Source: Planctomycetota bacterium
GTDB lineage: Bacteria > Planctomycetota > UBA1135 > UBA2386
Assembly: GCA_025459175.1 (NCBI GenBank)
Contig: JALORC010000021.1
Location: 1 to 64,000, forward strand
DNA length: 64,000 nucleotides
Direction of reading: 5' to 3'
The position numbers were made by a program, and so were the translations under genes. Position 1 is the first letter of the stretch. Every line of letters begins with the position of its first letter. A model generated the notes under the pieces. It saw only the letters and a program-made list of their open reading frames with translations. It was not told where the DNA came from and did no database searches. Below are positions 36,839-45,974 of the stretch, in pieces.

Positions 36839-39439
36839 TCAGTACGCGATCTCGTTGACGTCGCCGACCCGCAGTGCGATGGGCAACCGCTGCAGTTCGC
36901 GGTCGCCGGCGAACAGCACCAGCACCGCGGCTCGTTCGTCGACCTCGTGGACCGCGGCCTTGCCGTCGAGCCGGACCCGGTCATTGGTGGAGTGCAGGTC
37001 CGGCCGCCGCACGGTCGTCAACAGCACCCGGCCGGCACCGTCCTGGATCTCGAACGCGGTCGCCCGGCCGGACTCGGCGCTCGTCGCCGTCAACCGGAAC
37101 GGCAGCTTGCGCGCGACCACGAGTCGCACCGGACCACGATCGGTCGGGGCGTCGAGGTTGGTCCACGCCACGCCGTCGCCGCCGACGCTCCACTGCACAC
37201 CGTGGCGCGGGCAGTCACGGAACTCGAACCGGCCGGCGTCGTCGGTGCGCACCGGCCGCCGGCTCGTCATCGACTGGGTCATCGCGCCGGTGCGACGCAA
37301 CACGGCGCGCAAGCCAACCTCGGCGCCGGCCACCGGCACGCCGCGCTGGTCGACGACCGTGCCAGAGCAGCGGTCGACGAACGCGTCCGCGGCGGCGCGC
37401 AGCTCGAGATCCTGGGTGCCGGCGGCGACCGCAGTTGCCTCGAGCACCAGCAGCGAATCGGCGGCGATCGCCCGCACGTGGTAGGTGCGGTTCGACAGGC
37501 CGCGCAACTCGAAGCGACCGTCGGCAGCGCTGGTCACCTTCTGCTGCCCACCGATCATCTCTTCGATCACCTGGTCGGTGCTGCCGTATTGCACCGCGTC
37601 GACGGCAGCCACCCGCACACCGCGCAGCGGCTTGCCGGCGGCGTCGAGCAGGCGGCCGCGGATGCTCAGTGGGGGACCGCCGAGCTGCAGCTGCAGCGCG
37701 CTGCCGGCGGTGGCATCCTGCTCCAGACGCGCGCCGAGTCCGGCCAGCGTCGCCATCTGATACCCTTCGCACCACGCGGTCAGCAGCGACCCGTCAGCCC
37801 GGTTACTGAGCGAGAACGTGAAGGCTCCCGTCGCGTCGGCGATGCCCCCGTCCTGGCCGAAGTCGACCCGGGCGCCGACCGCCGGCCGACCATCGGCGTG
37901 CAGCACGGTGCCGGCCAAGGTCGTCACGCGTTCTGTGTCGTCGCGCAGCGTCCAGTCGACCGGTCCGACGATCGCCGCCGTCGTCACCGACATGGCGCGG
38001 TGGCCGCGCTTCTGGGCGTTGACCCGCAGCGATTCGTGGGCCGGCACCGAACCGAGCCGGAACCGGCCCGCTGCGTCGCTGGTGTCCGAATGGGAGCGAT
38101 AGCGGCCGTCGCTGCGCAATCGCGTGGCGATCCCGGGCAGCCCGTCGAGCTGGTAGCCGATCGACACATACACCCCGGGCAGCGGCGTGCCGCGTTCGTC
38201 GCGCACGATGCCGGCGATCGCCACCGCCGGGGCGGCGAGATGGATCGTCTCCGGGTCGCCCGGCAGCTGGCCGGAACCGAGCAGGACCAGGTCCTTGCCC
38301 AGCAGCTGCAGCACGCCGTTGCCATCGGCGGCGAACTCGAAGCGGCCGGCCCCGTCGGTCGTGCCCTGCGGCCAGGTCGGCTCGCGACCTTCGAGCAGTG
38401 CCAGCATCGCGTCGGCGTGAGGGCCGAACGTCGACGCGATGCTGAAGCGGCCCTCGGCCGTGGCCATGGCGCGTCGATTGCCTTCTTGGTCGAGGTCCAT
38501 CGTGGTGTTGCCGACGACCAGACGCGAGCCCTCGCGGCGCGGCGCCGTGCGGTCGACCCAGGCGAGCTGACGACCGGCGATCGCCTGCCCTTCGATGGTC
38601 AGCAGTCGGCCGCGGTGGATCGTGCTCGCGGCCGCTGGCGGTGCGGACGCCGGAGCGCTGCCTTCGGCGGCCTGGCGCACCATGGCGCCCGGCGCGCCCG
38701 CCGGCAGTTCGCTGGCGGCGACGGTCGGCGCCGATGTCGTTGCCGGTGCGGCAGCGGGCATCGAATCCGGCCACAGCCCCCGACCGAGGCCCAATGCCAA
38801 CAAGAGTCCGCACGCGCTCAGCAGCCAGTGCTTCATCGTCATTGCCCCCAACACCACCAGGGCCGTCGAGCTCGCGACCGGCGGCCGCGGCGCGAACAGC
38901 GGCAACAGCGCCGTGCACCACGCCGAACGGTCGCCGCCGAACTCGCCGTCGAGCCGTTCGCGCATCCGCGCGAGGCCGCGATGCAGCTGGCTGCGCACGG
39001 TCTCCAGCGGCCGGTCGAGGCGGGCCGCGATCTCGGTGGCTTCGAGGTCCTCGAAGAAGCGCAGCAGCACCACCGTGTGGTACGGCTCCGGCAGCGTGAA
39101 CAGCGTGTCGACGACGCGCTTGTGCGCTGCGGCGCGCTGCAGCGTCACGACCGGATCGGTGTCATCGCCGGCGGTGGCGCCCAGTTCGGCGACCATCTGT
39201 TCGCGGCGGGCGCGGCGGCCCGCGGTGCGACGCAGCGCGCGGGCCGTGTTCTCGGCGACCTTGCGCAGCCAGCCGCGCGGGTGCTCCAGGCCGGCCGGAG
39301 CCCGGGTCGCCGCCACCAGCATCGTCTGCTGGACGATGTCGTCGGCGGTGCTCGGGTCGGTGACCAGGCGGCGCGCCAGCGCGCGCACCCACTCCTGGTG
39401 GGCCAGCAGGTTCTCGAAGGTCGGGCGGGCGGTCGTCAT
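36839..39439 (-). CDS. Membrane-anchored ECF sigma factor fused to carboxypeptidase-regulatory-like domains (fusion 1)
   Basis: 866 residues. Sigma region 2 lies at about 8-75 (LARRLVTDPSTADDIVQQTM, GWLRKVAENTARAL) and region 4 at about 112-165 (LPEPYHTVVLLRFFEDLEAT, LETVRSQLHRGLARMRERL). One membrane helix follows at about 203-223 (HWLLSACGLLLALGLG). The remaining about 640 residues should be outside and carry several CarboxypepD_reg-type modules, such as IAGIVRDERGTPLPGVYVSI, LAGTVLHADGRPAVGARVDF and CSGTVVDQRGVPVAGAEVGL. It probably directs RNA polymerase to its target promoters under control of an external signal; release from the membrane is unknown. No anti-sigma gene is adjacent. Confidence 0.82.
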   Translation of the reverse strand: MTTARPTFENLLAHQEWVRALARRLVTDPSTADDIVQQTMLVAATRAPAGLEHPRGWLRKVAENTARALRRTAGRRARREQMVAELGATAGDDTDPVVTLQRAAAHKRVVDTLFTLPEPYHTVVLLRFFEDLEATEIAARLDRPLETVRSQLHRGLARMRERLDGEFGGDRSAWCTALLPLFAPRPPVASSTALVVLGAMTMKHWLLSACGLLLALGLGRGLWPDSMPAAAPATTSAPTVAASELPAGAPGAMVRQAAEGSAPASAPPAAASTIHRGRLLTIEGQAIAGRQLAWVDRTAPRREGSRLVVGNTTMDLDQEGNRRAMATAEGRFSIASTFGPHADAMLALLEGREPTWPQGTTDGAGRFEFAADGNGVLQLLGKDLVLLGSGQLPGDPETIHLAAPAVAIAGIVRDERGTPLPGVYVSIGYQLDGLPGIATRLRSDGRYRSHSDTSDAAGRFRLGSVPAHESLRVNAQKRGHRAMSVTTAAIVGPVDWTLRDDTERVTTLAGTVLHADGRPAVGARVDFGQDGGIADATGAFTFSLSNRADGSLLTAWCEGYQMATLAGLGARLEQDATAGSALQLQLGGPPLSIRGRLLDAAGKPLRGVRVAAVDAVQYGSTDQVIEEMIGGQQKVTSAADGRFELRGLSNRTYHVRAIAADSLLVLEATAVAAGTQDLELRAAADAFVDRCSGTVVDQRGVPVAGAEVGLRAVLRRTGAMTQSMTSRRPVRTDDAGRFEFRDCPRHGVQWSVGGDGVAWTNLDAPTDRGPVRLVVARKLPFRLTATSAESGRATAFEIQDGAGRVLLTTVRRPDLHSTNDRVRLDGKAAVHEVDERAAVLVLFAGDRELQRLPIALRVGDVNEIAY

Positions 39440-39551
39440 GGCGGGTGCGGATCAGATGCCGCCGACGGCCGCGGCGGTGCAACGGCGACGGGAAAACCGT
39501 GCGGCTGGACGCGAGGTGGCAACCCGACGCGCCATCCGCGACAACACCACG

Positions 39552-39923
39552 ATGCTGGAGAAGCTCTGCCCGATCCTGCCCTCGCGCGACATCGCCGACA
39601 CCGAACGGTTCTGGCAACGGCTCGGCTTCGAGACCGTCTACCGGGACGATGCCGCCTACCTGCTGATGAAGCGTGATGGCGCCGAGGTGCACTTCTTCCA
39701 TCACCCCGGGCTCGATCCCGCGGCGAACGATCACGGCGCCTATCTGCGCCCCGCCGACATCCGCGCGCTCAGCGCCGAGTGGGCGGCGCTGGGCCTGCCG
39801 GCCGCGCACATCCCGCGCTTCGAACCGGTCGCGGACAAGCCGTGGGGCATGGCCGAACTCGCGCTCGTCGATGTCGACGGCAACCTGATCCGCGCCGGGC
39901 AGGAGCTGCCGCTCGACGGGTGA
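39552..39923 (+). CDS. VOC family (glyoxalase/bleomycin resistance-like) protein
   Basis: 123 residues, one VOC domain. PILPSRDIADTERFWQRLGF at the start and FFHHPGLDPAANDHGAYLR, ALVDVDGNLIRAGQEL at the end give the beta-alpha-beta-beta-beta pattern of bleomycin-resistance-type proteins. Such proteins bind small hydrophobic ligands or metals as dimers; enzymatic activity is not shown. It lies between two sigma factor fusions, divergent from the first and convergent with the second. Confidence 0.85.
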   Translation: MLEKLCPILPSRDIADTERFWQRLGFETVYRDDAAYLLMKRDGAEVHFFHHPGLDPAANDHGAYLRPADIRALSAEWAALGLPAAHIPRFEPVADKPWGMAELALVDVDGNLIRAGQELPLDG

Positions 39924-39938
39924 GCTGCGGATCGCAGC
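39924..39938. terminator. Short hairpin between convergent genes
   Basis: GCTGCG (39924-39929) pairs with CGCAGC (39933-39938) around GAT, directly after the VOC stop and 39 bases before the end of the second sigma fusion. It may act as a bidirectional terminator. Confidence 0.4.
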
Positions 39939-39976
39939 GAGTCGGCTCGTGAGCGCTCGGTCGCGCTGGCGCGCGT

Positions 39977-42919
39977 TCAGCGCCCATCGCCTGCCAGGCG
40001 CAGGGTTGCGGCGAGGCCTTCGGCGCCCACCGACACCAGCCATCGCCCGCGCCGTCCCCACAGCGTCGCCACGCTGACCCGGTAGTCACCGGGCGGCAGC
40101 GGGGCCACGAACTCGAACGTGCCGCTGGGGTTCGCCGGCAGCGATTCCTGCAGGTGCAGTCGTCCGTCGAGTCGTTCGAGCCGGAACAGTGACGGCAGTG
40201 GCAGCAGCAGCGGATTGTCGTGGGGCGGCAGCGTGATGAGGAGCTTGCAGGGCGCACCGTCGTCGTCGCCAGGGCGCAGACGCTGCGGGCCGCTCGCCAG
40301 TTCGACGTGTTGTTCGCACGCGGTGTGGTCCGGTCCGAAGGTGCGCAGTCGGTAGCGTCCCGGTTGCACCGCCGGCAGCTGCAGCGGCATCCAGCCGGTG
40401 GCGCGCGCCTGCTCGAAGCCACGTTCGTCGACGAGCGCCGCGGTGATCGGGGCGCCACCGTTCGGTCCCGTCACGAACGGCCGCGATGGCGCCCGCAGCG
40501 ACGGCAGTGGCACGACCGTCTCGCCACCGCGCAGCTGCAGATCGACCGCGGTGGCGCCACGACCGGGAGCACTGACCTCGAGCCGGTAGTCACCGGCCGG
40601 CAACTCGACCAGCGAACGCCAGCCGTCGGCGCCAGCGGGCATGCGGACGCGGTGCGGGCCGACCGCGTGGCACAGCGTCACGTCGACGTCGGAGTCACCG
40701 GGCGCGAGCCGCAGTGTCGTCGGCGGCAGCGCGTCGACATGCAACCGCGCGCCGTCGGCGTGCGACACACCGACCGCGCTCGGGAACCAGTTGGGATCGC
40801 TGGCGCGACGCTCTGGCGGGTACGCGAACAGGTCGTAGTCGGTGCGCGGGTCGGCACCGGTCAGCAGGAACCGGCCGTCCGTTCCCGTGCTGCCGCTGAG
40901 CAGCGTGAGGCGGCGCTCGGGGCCGCGCAGGTCGCGTGCGGCGGCCGTCACCGTCCAGCCCGACGCCGGTTCGCCGTCGGCGAGCGTCACCGTTCCGTGC
41001 AGCGGGACCAGTTCCAGCGGCTCGAGCTGCAGGTGACGCCGTTCGCCGGCGACGAGCTCGACGCTGGCCACGGCGATCTGCAGTGGCAGGTCGGCGCGAT
41101 GCATCGCCGCGCTGCGGCGTTCGTGCATCACCCGCACCACGACCGGGCCGCAGGGCACCTCGGGCAACGCGAACGAGCCGTCGTCCGCGACGTCGGCCAT
41201 GCATTGCATCAGCATCGACACCGGCTCGTTCGTGTTCGTTGTCGTCGGCGCCGCGAACACCCGCAGCGGTCGTGGCATGCCACTGCCGACCGGCAGCCAG
41301 CCGTCGATGCGTGCCGGCGCCGACAGCGTGATGACCAGCGTCGGATCGTCGGCGTCGGCGGCGCGGTGCGCGCAGACGGGGGCGCAGCCCGGGTGACGCA
41401 CCACCACGGCCATGGCGCCGGCCGGCAGCGTGTCGAAGTGCACCCGACCGTGCGCGTCGCTGCGGGCGTGCTGCAGCGGCGCCTGTTGCTGGCCCGACTG
41501 CGCCGGCACGGCCGCCACGTGCGCGTCGGCGACCGGTTGGCCGTCGAGGCCGCGCACCAGCACGGCGAGGGCCGGCGCCGCGGGTCGCAGCCGCAGCACC
41601 AGTTGCCGTTCGCCGGCGCGCTGGCACCAGCTGTCGCCGAAGCCGGCGGCGCGCGCGAACAGTTTGGGATCGCGGCGCGTGGCCACGAAGTGGAACTGAC
41701 CGAGCGCATCGGTGGTGGCGACGGTCACCGGAGCTTCGTGCCGGCCGCCGCTGTCGGCGACCGCGATGCGCGCGGCGGCGATCGGTGCGCCGCGGTCGTC
41801 GATCACCGTGCCCTCGATCGGGAACGGTCCGTCGAGCACCAGTTCGGCCTCGGCCTGCCGGCCGGCGTGCAGTTCGACGCGGCGGAACGGCAGCTGTTCG
41901 ATGCTGCCGATCGCGACCGCGCCGGGCGGCAACGACGGGAACAGCACGATCCCGAGCGGATCGCTGACCCCGACCGGTGCGCGGTGCGAGCGCACAGCCG
42001 GTGGTTCGCTGCCGAGCGGCAGCGCCTGCACGGTCATGCCGACCGCGCGTGTGCCGTCGCGAAAGCGAACCGCGACCCGCAGCCGCGCCTCGAGCGCTGC
42101 CGGCGCGGCCGCGGGCGTCATGGCCTGGGCGGTGCGTTCGAGGTCGGCGGTCACCAGCCCGTTGTCGTCGAGCGCCGTCGGTCGATCGAGCGAAGCCGTG
42201 GTCGTCGGCGTCACCGCCGCTTGCCGCGGCGACGACAGCGCCGAGGCCAAGGCGCCGCACAGCACCGCTGCAGCGCCGAGCAGCTGCAGCGAGCGGCGCC
42301 AGCGCCACGTCGCCGCGAGCGCCGTCGGTGGCAGCGCGTTCGCCGGCAGGGCCGCGAGCGCGAGCCCCATCGACAGGCCGACCGGCATCGCCTGGCGCAG
42401 CAGCGCGTAGGCGCGCGACAGCTGCTTGCGCACTGCCGCCGGATTGCTGCCGAGTCGTCGTGCGATCGCCGGGCCGTCGAGGCCCTGGCGCAGTTGCAGC
42501 AGCAGCACCGAGCGGTACGGCGCTGCCATCGCCGCGATGCCGCGTTCGACCGCGGCGCCCACTTCGGCGCGCAGCAGCGGCTCGATCGCTTCCTCGCCGT
42601 CGCGACCGCGCTGCGGCGCCGGTTCACGGCGCCTGGCGCGCCGCGCCGCCCTGGCGTGGTTGGCGAGGATGCCGCACAACCACGGCATCACTCGTCGCCG
42701 CGCGTCGAAACGCCGTGCATCGCGCATCGCCGTCACGAACGTCGCCTGCAGCAGGTCCTCCGCGTCGCTGCGCGCGGGGCCGAGCGTCGCCGCCAGCTGC
42801 AGCAGTTCGGCCGCGCGGCGGCGGAACAACTCGCCGAGCGCCATGGTGTCGCGGTGACGGGCGAACGCGAGGAACAGATCCTCGTCGGTGGGGCACGGGC
42901 CGACCGGCGCAGCAGTCAT
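39977..42919 (-). CDS. Membrane-anchored ECF-type sigma factor fused to carboxypeptidase-regulatory-like domains (fusion 2)
   Basis: 980 residues from the ATG at 42919; in-frame ATGs further upstream exist. Region 2 lies at about 15-95 (DAEDLLQATFVTAMRDARRF, VMPWLCGILANHARAARR) and region 4 at about 120-175 (YRSVLLLQLRQGLDGPAIAR, NPAAVRKQLSRAYALLRQAM). A hydrophobic helix follows at about 211-230. The outer part carries CarboxypepD_reg-type modules, for example IEGTVIDDRGAPIAAARIAV, and others more diverged. The sigma parts of the two fusions are only distantly similar, so this is not a recent tandem duplication. The nearest gene upstream is a divergent secreted beta-propeller protein. Confidence 0.82.
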   Translation of the reverse strand: MTAAPVGPCPTDEDLFLAFARHRDTMALGELFRRRAAELLQLAATLGPARSDAEDLLQATFVTAMRDARRFDARRRVMPWLCGILANHARAARRARRREPAPQRGRDGEEAIEPLLRAEVGAAVERGIAAMAAPYRSVLLLQLRQGLDGPAIARRLGSNPAAVRKQLSRAYALLRQAMPVGLSMGLALAALPANALPPTALAATWRWRRSLQLLGAAAVLCGALASALSSPRQAAVTPTTTASLDRPTALDDNGLVTADLERTAQAMTPAAAPAALEARLRVAVRFRDGTRAVGMTVQALPLGSEPPAVRSHRAPVGVSDPLGIVLFPSLPPGAVAIGSIEQLPFRRVELHAGRQAEAELVLDGPFPIEGTVIDDRGAPIAAARIAVADSGGRHEAPVTVATTDALGQFHFVATRRDPKLFARAAGFGDSWCQRAGERQLVLRLRPAAPALAVLVRGLDGQPVADAHVAAVPAQSGQQQAPLQHARSDAHGRVHFDTLPAGAMAVVVRHPGCAPVCAHRAADADDPTLVITLSAPARIDGWLPVGSGMPRPLRVFAAPTTTNTNEPVSMLMQCMADVADDGSFALPEVPCGPVVVRVMHERRSAAMHRADLPLQIAVASVELVAGERRHLQLEPLELVPLHGTVTLADGEPASGWTVTAAARDLRGPERRLTLLSGSTGTDGRFLLTGADPRTDYDLFAYPPERRASDPNWFPSAVGVSHADGARLHVDALPPTTLRLAPGDSDVDVTLCHAVGPHRVRMPAGADGWRSLVELPAGDYRLEVSAPGRGATAVDLQLRGGETVVPLPSLRAPSRPFVTGPNGGAPITAALVDERGFEQARATGWMPLQLPAVQPGRYRLRTFGPDHTACEQHVELASGPQRLRPGDDDGAPCKLLITLPPHDNPLLLPLPSLFRLERLDGRLHLQESLPANPSGTFEFVAPLPPGDYRVSVATLWGRRGRWLVSVGAEGLAATLRLAGDGR

Positions 42920-43055
42920 CGACGAATCCTGCGCGATGCCGCGCATTTGGCAAGTGGGGGCGTGCCGGAGCGGGATCGGACCGCGTGCCGATTTTCGTGT
43001 CACACTTCCACCGGTCGGGTCCAGGAACGGGGAACCTCCTTCGGGTCGATCCTCC

Positions 43056-44663
43056 ATGCCCCACATCCGCAACTCGAACTCCCTCGCTCCGATCGCCGTC
43101 CTGCTGTCGACGGCGCTGGCCCCGTGCCAGGCACCGAATCCGCACGCGCCGCTCGAACGCTACGGCGCGCCGACGGCGTCGACCGTGTCGGGTGCACCGC
43201 TCCTCTGGACCAACGGCGTGGCGCACCTCGGTGACGCCGGGTTCGCGTTCACGCACCGTTGCGTCGCTCCCAACTCGTTCGTGTTGACCGCGGTTGCCCC
43301 GGCGCCGTCGGTGCTGGCGATCAGCGGGCTGTGGGTCAACGTCGATCCGCTGTCGGCCGTGCTGCTGCCGCCGCAGCTGACCTCACCGACCGGCACGGCT
43401 GCCACCGGACTGCCGGTGCCGTTGCAACCGTCGCTCGCGGGGTTGCAGCTGTACGCGCAGGGCTTCACGCTCGACGCGAACAGCGCGTCCTCGCTGCAGC
43501 TGACCGGCTCGGAGGGGCTGCGCGTGCGGTTGCGGCAGGAAGCGCAGCTGCTGGTCGGCGCCGACCTGTTCGTCACGCCGCCGAATCCGGGCAACGATCC
43601 GCTGTTCGCGATCGATCTGCTGTCCGGCGCCACGTCCATCGTGTCGACCACCGGCAACGCGCTGTATCACACCGCGCACAGCAAGGACGGTCGCCGCGCG
43701 TTCGTGCTCGATCGCATCGGTGGCAACCTGCTGGTGCTGGACACCAGCCAGTCGCCGCCGGTGCAGATCCTGTCACGGCGGCTGCAGCAGCCGACCACCG
43801 ACCCGGACATCCAGCCGACGGTGTTGCGGGTGACCCCCGATGGTTCGCGGCTGTTGGTCGGGGTCGCGGGGCCAGCGCCGATGCCGGTCCGGATCGAGGT
43901 CTACGACGCCGATCCGGCGTCACCGACGTTCGCGCAGTACCTGACTTCGATCCCGGTCGCGGTCAGCTGGGTCAGTGACCTGCGCATCGCCTCGCACGGC
44001 CAGACGGCCTACGTCTACGCCGCGATACTGCCGCTCAGCAGCCCGGTGTCGCCGTGGTTCGCCGAGATCGACCTCACGGCCGGCCCTGGCTTCGGCACCA
44101 CGCTGCGCACGCTGGTGCCGGTGCGCGGGCCGGCGGCGCCGACGTCCGGCATCAGCGCGACGACGCACGGCCGACTGATGGCGATGTCGCCGGATGCGCG
44201 CTACGCGTACCTCGGTCTGTGGGGCGTGCTGTCGGCGCCGTCCGAGATCGCCATCGTCGATCTGGCGACGATGCTGCAGGTCGACTGCATTCCGGCGACG
44301 CCGGAACTCGACAACCTGTCGATGTCGATCGTCGGCGCGGTGCCCGGCGGCCTCGACATGGACCTGCTCGGCGAGGAGCTCTGGTTCGGCGAACGTTCCG
44401 GCGCCAACTCGCTGGTAACCGCCATCCAGGCCGATCCGCTGAGTCCTTCGTTCGGCACCCGGCGGTCGGTCTCGGTGCCGCGCTCGCCGGAGTTCCTGGT
44501 GGTGAGCCCGGCCGGCGAACGGGTGTGGATCCTCGACAACGGCTCGTCGAGCAGCAGCCCGCCGGCGCGGCCTACCGTGAGCGAGATCGACACGGCGACC
44601 ATGATGGTCACGCGCACGTGGTCGTTCCCGGTCTATCGGCTGCACTGGCCGTCGATGCGCTGA
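43056..44663 (+). CDS. Secreted beta-propeller-like protein
   Basis: 535 residues with a signal peptide (about 1-25, ending APCQA). The body has repeated strands of the YVTN/lactonase-like propeller type: SKDGRRAFVLDRIGGNLLVL, VLRVTPDGSRLLVGVAG, MAMSPDARYAYLGLWGVL and LVVSPAGERVWILDNG. These repeats often bind other proteins or sugars. No catalytic residue is recognised. It is divergent from the second sigma fusion, with 136 bases between starts, so it is a possible target of that regulator. Confidence 0.78.
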   Translation: MPHIRNSNSLAPIAVLLSTALAPCQAPNPHAPLERYGAPTASTVSGAPLLWTNGVAHLGDAGFAFTHRCVAPNSFVLTAVAPAPSVLAISGLWVNVDPLSAVLLPPQLTSPTGTAATGLPVPLQPSLAGLQLYAQGFTLDANSASSLQLTGSEGLRVRLRQEAQLLVGADLFVTPPNPGNDPLFAIDLLSGATSIVSTTGNALYHTAHSKDGRRAFVLDRIGGNLLVLDTSQSPPVQILSRRLQQPTTDPDIQPTVLRVTPDGSRLLVGVAGPAPMPVRIEVYDADPASPTFAQYLTSIPVAVSWVSDLRIASHGQTAYVYAAILPLSSPVSPWFAEIDLTAGPGFGTTLRTLVPVRGPAAPTSGISATTHGRLMAMSPDARYAYLGLWGVLSAPSEIAIVDLATMLQVDCIPATPELDNLSMSIVGAVPGGLDMDLLGEELWFGERSGANSLVTAIQADPLSPSFGTRRSVSVPRSPEFLVVSPAGERVWILDNGSSSSSPPARPTVSEIDTATMMVTRTWSFPVYRLHWPSMR

Positions 44664-44687
44664 CCCCGACGCGCGGCTACCTGACGC

Positions 44688-45974
44688 TCACAGCACCGCG
44701 CGCTCGGCATCGCCGAAACGATCGGCCACCACCCCGAACCGCCGCAGCATCGCCAGCCACAGCCCGCACAGCGGCGTGTGCTTCGGCAGATCGAGCCAAC
44801 GGCCCTGGCGCAAGCTGCCGCCGGCGCGCCCCGCGAGCAGCACCGGCAGATCGTGCGGCGAGTGCGCGTTGCCGTCGCTCATCGCACACGCGAACACGAT
44901 CATCGAGCGATCGAGCAGCGTCGCGTCGCCTTCGCGCACCGCGGTGAGTCGGTCGAGCAAGCCTGCGTACTGCTGCACGTGCCAGCGGTTGATGCGGCGG
45001 TAGGCCTCCTGCTTCTTCGCGTCGTTCTCGTGGTGCGAGAAGTCGTGGAAGTTGCCGGCACAGCCGTCGACGAAGCCGAAGTCACGGCCCGAGACCTCGT
45101 TGGCCATCAGGAACGTGGCGATGCGCGTGCTGTCGGTCGCGAACGCGAGCGCGATCAGGTCGAGCATCAGGGCGACGTGGGTCGCGTAGTCGCCCGGCAC
45201 ACCCGGCGGCGGCGCGTCGGCACCATCGATCGACGGCGGCGCCCGGCGCGCGATCGCGGCGAGCCGCAGTTCGAGCGCGCGCACCGACTCGAGATAGGCC
45301 GCGAGTTGTTGCTGGTCGGCCCGCCCGAGCTGCCTGGTGAGGCGGTCGGCATCGGCCTTGACGACATCGAGCACGCTGCGGCGGGTCGGATCGGCGGCCA
45401 GCGCCGAGCTGCGCGACAGGCGGTCGAACACCTGCTGCGGCACGATCTGCTTGGTCATCGGGCGATCCGGACGGTGCCACGCGATGTGGCCGCCGTAGAC
45501 GGTCGAGTAGCCCATGTCCTCGACCGGGTAGATCGGATCACAACCGAGTTCGAGCGACGGCAGTCGGGTCGCGTGGCCGAAGGCCTGGGCCGCCACCTGG
45601 TCGACCGAGATGCCGTTCCACAGGTCGGCGCCGCCGGTGCGGCGGATCTTCTGGCCGGTCAGCAGCGGCGCCACCTTCGCGTAGTGACCGTCGCCGTCGA
45701 AGCTGTTGCGGTTGGCGAGGCCGGTCAACACGGTGACGTCGGCGAGGCGATGGGCGAGCGGGGCGAGCGTGAACGACGGCGTCCAGCTGCCGTCCGCTCC
45801 CGCTTGCGGTCGCCAGGCGCTCGGCAGCATGCCGTTCGGCGCGACCATGAACGCCATGCGCACGGGGCCGCCCGGTGGCTGCCGACGTGGCGCGAAGCGC
45901 TCCAGCCACGGCAGCGCCAGCGCAGCGCCGGTGCCGCGCAGGAAGCCGCGGCGGCTCAGTGGCGAACGGTTCAT
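44688..45974 (-). CDS. DUF1552 protein, Tat-exported
   Basis: 428 residues. The N-terminus has a twin-arginine signal (SRRGFLRGTGAALALPWLE). The DUF1552 pattern includes RMAFMVAPNGMLPSAWRP, LTGLANRNSFDGDGHY, and LRRFGV near the C-terminus. DUF1552 genes almost always follow a DUF1592 cytochrome-type gene in Planctomycetota. The ATG overlaps that gene's stop (ATGA). Function is unknown; a Tat substrate is probably folded, perhaps with a cofactor. Confidence 0.92.
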   Translation of the reverse strand: MNRSPLSRRGFLRGTGAALALPWLERFAPRRQPPGGPVRMAFMVAPNGMLPSAWRPQAGADGSWTPSFTLAPLAHRLADVTVLTGLANRNSFDGDGHYAKVAPLLTGQKIRRTGGADLWNGISVDQVAAQAFGHATRLPSLELGCDPIYPVEDMGYSTVYGGHIAWHRPDRPMTKQIVPQQVFDRLSRSSALAADPTRRSVLDVVKADADRLTRQLGRADQQQLAAYLESVRALELRLAAIARRAPPSIDGADAPPPGVPGDYATHVALMLDLIALAFATDSTRIATFLMANEVSGRDFGFVDGCAGNFHDFSHHENDAKKQEAYRRINRWHVQQYAGLLDRLTAVREGDATLLDRSMIVFACAMSDGNAHSPHDLPVLLAGRAGGSLRQGRWLDLPKHTPLCGLWLAMLRRFGVVADRFGDAERAVL

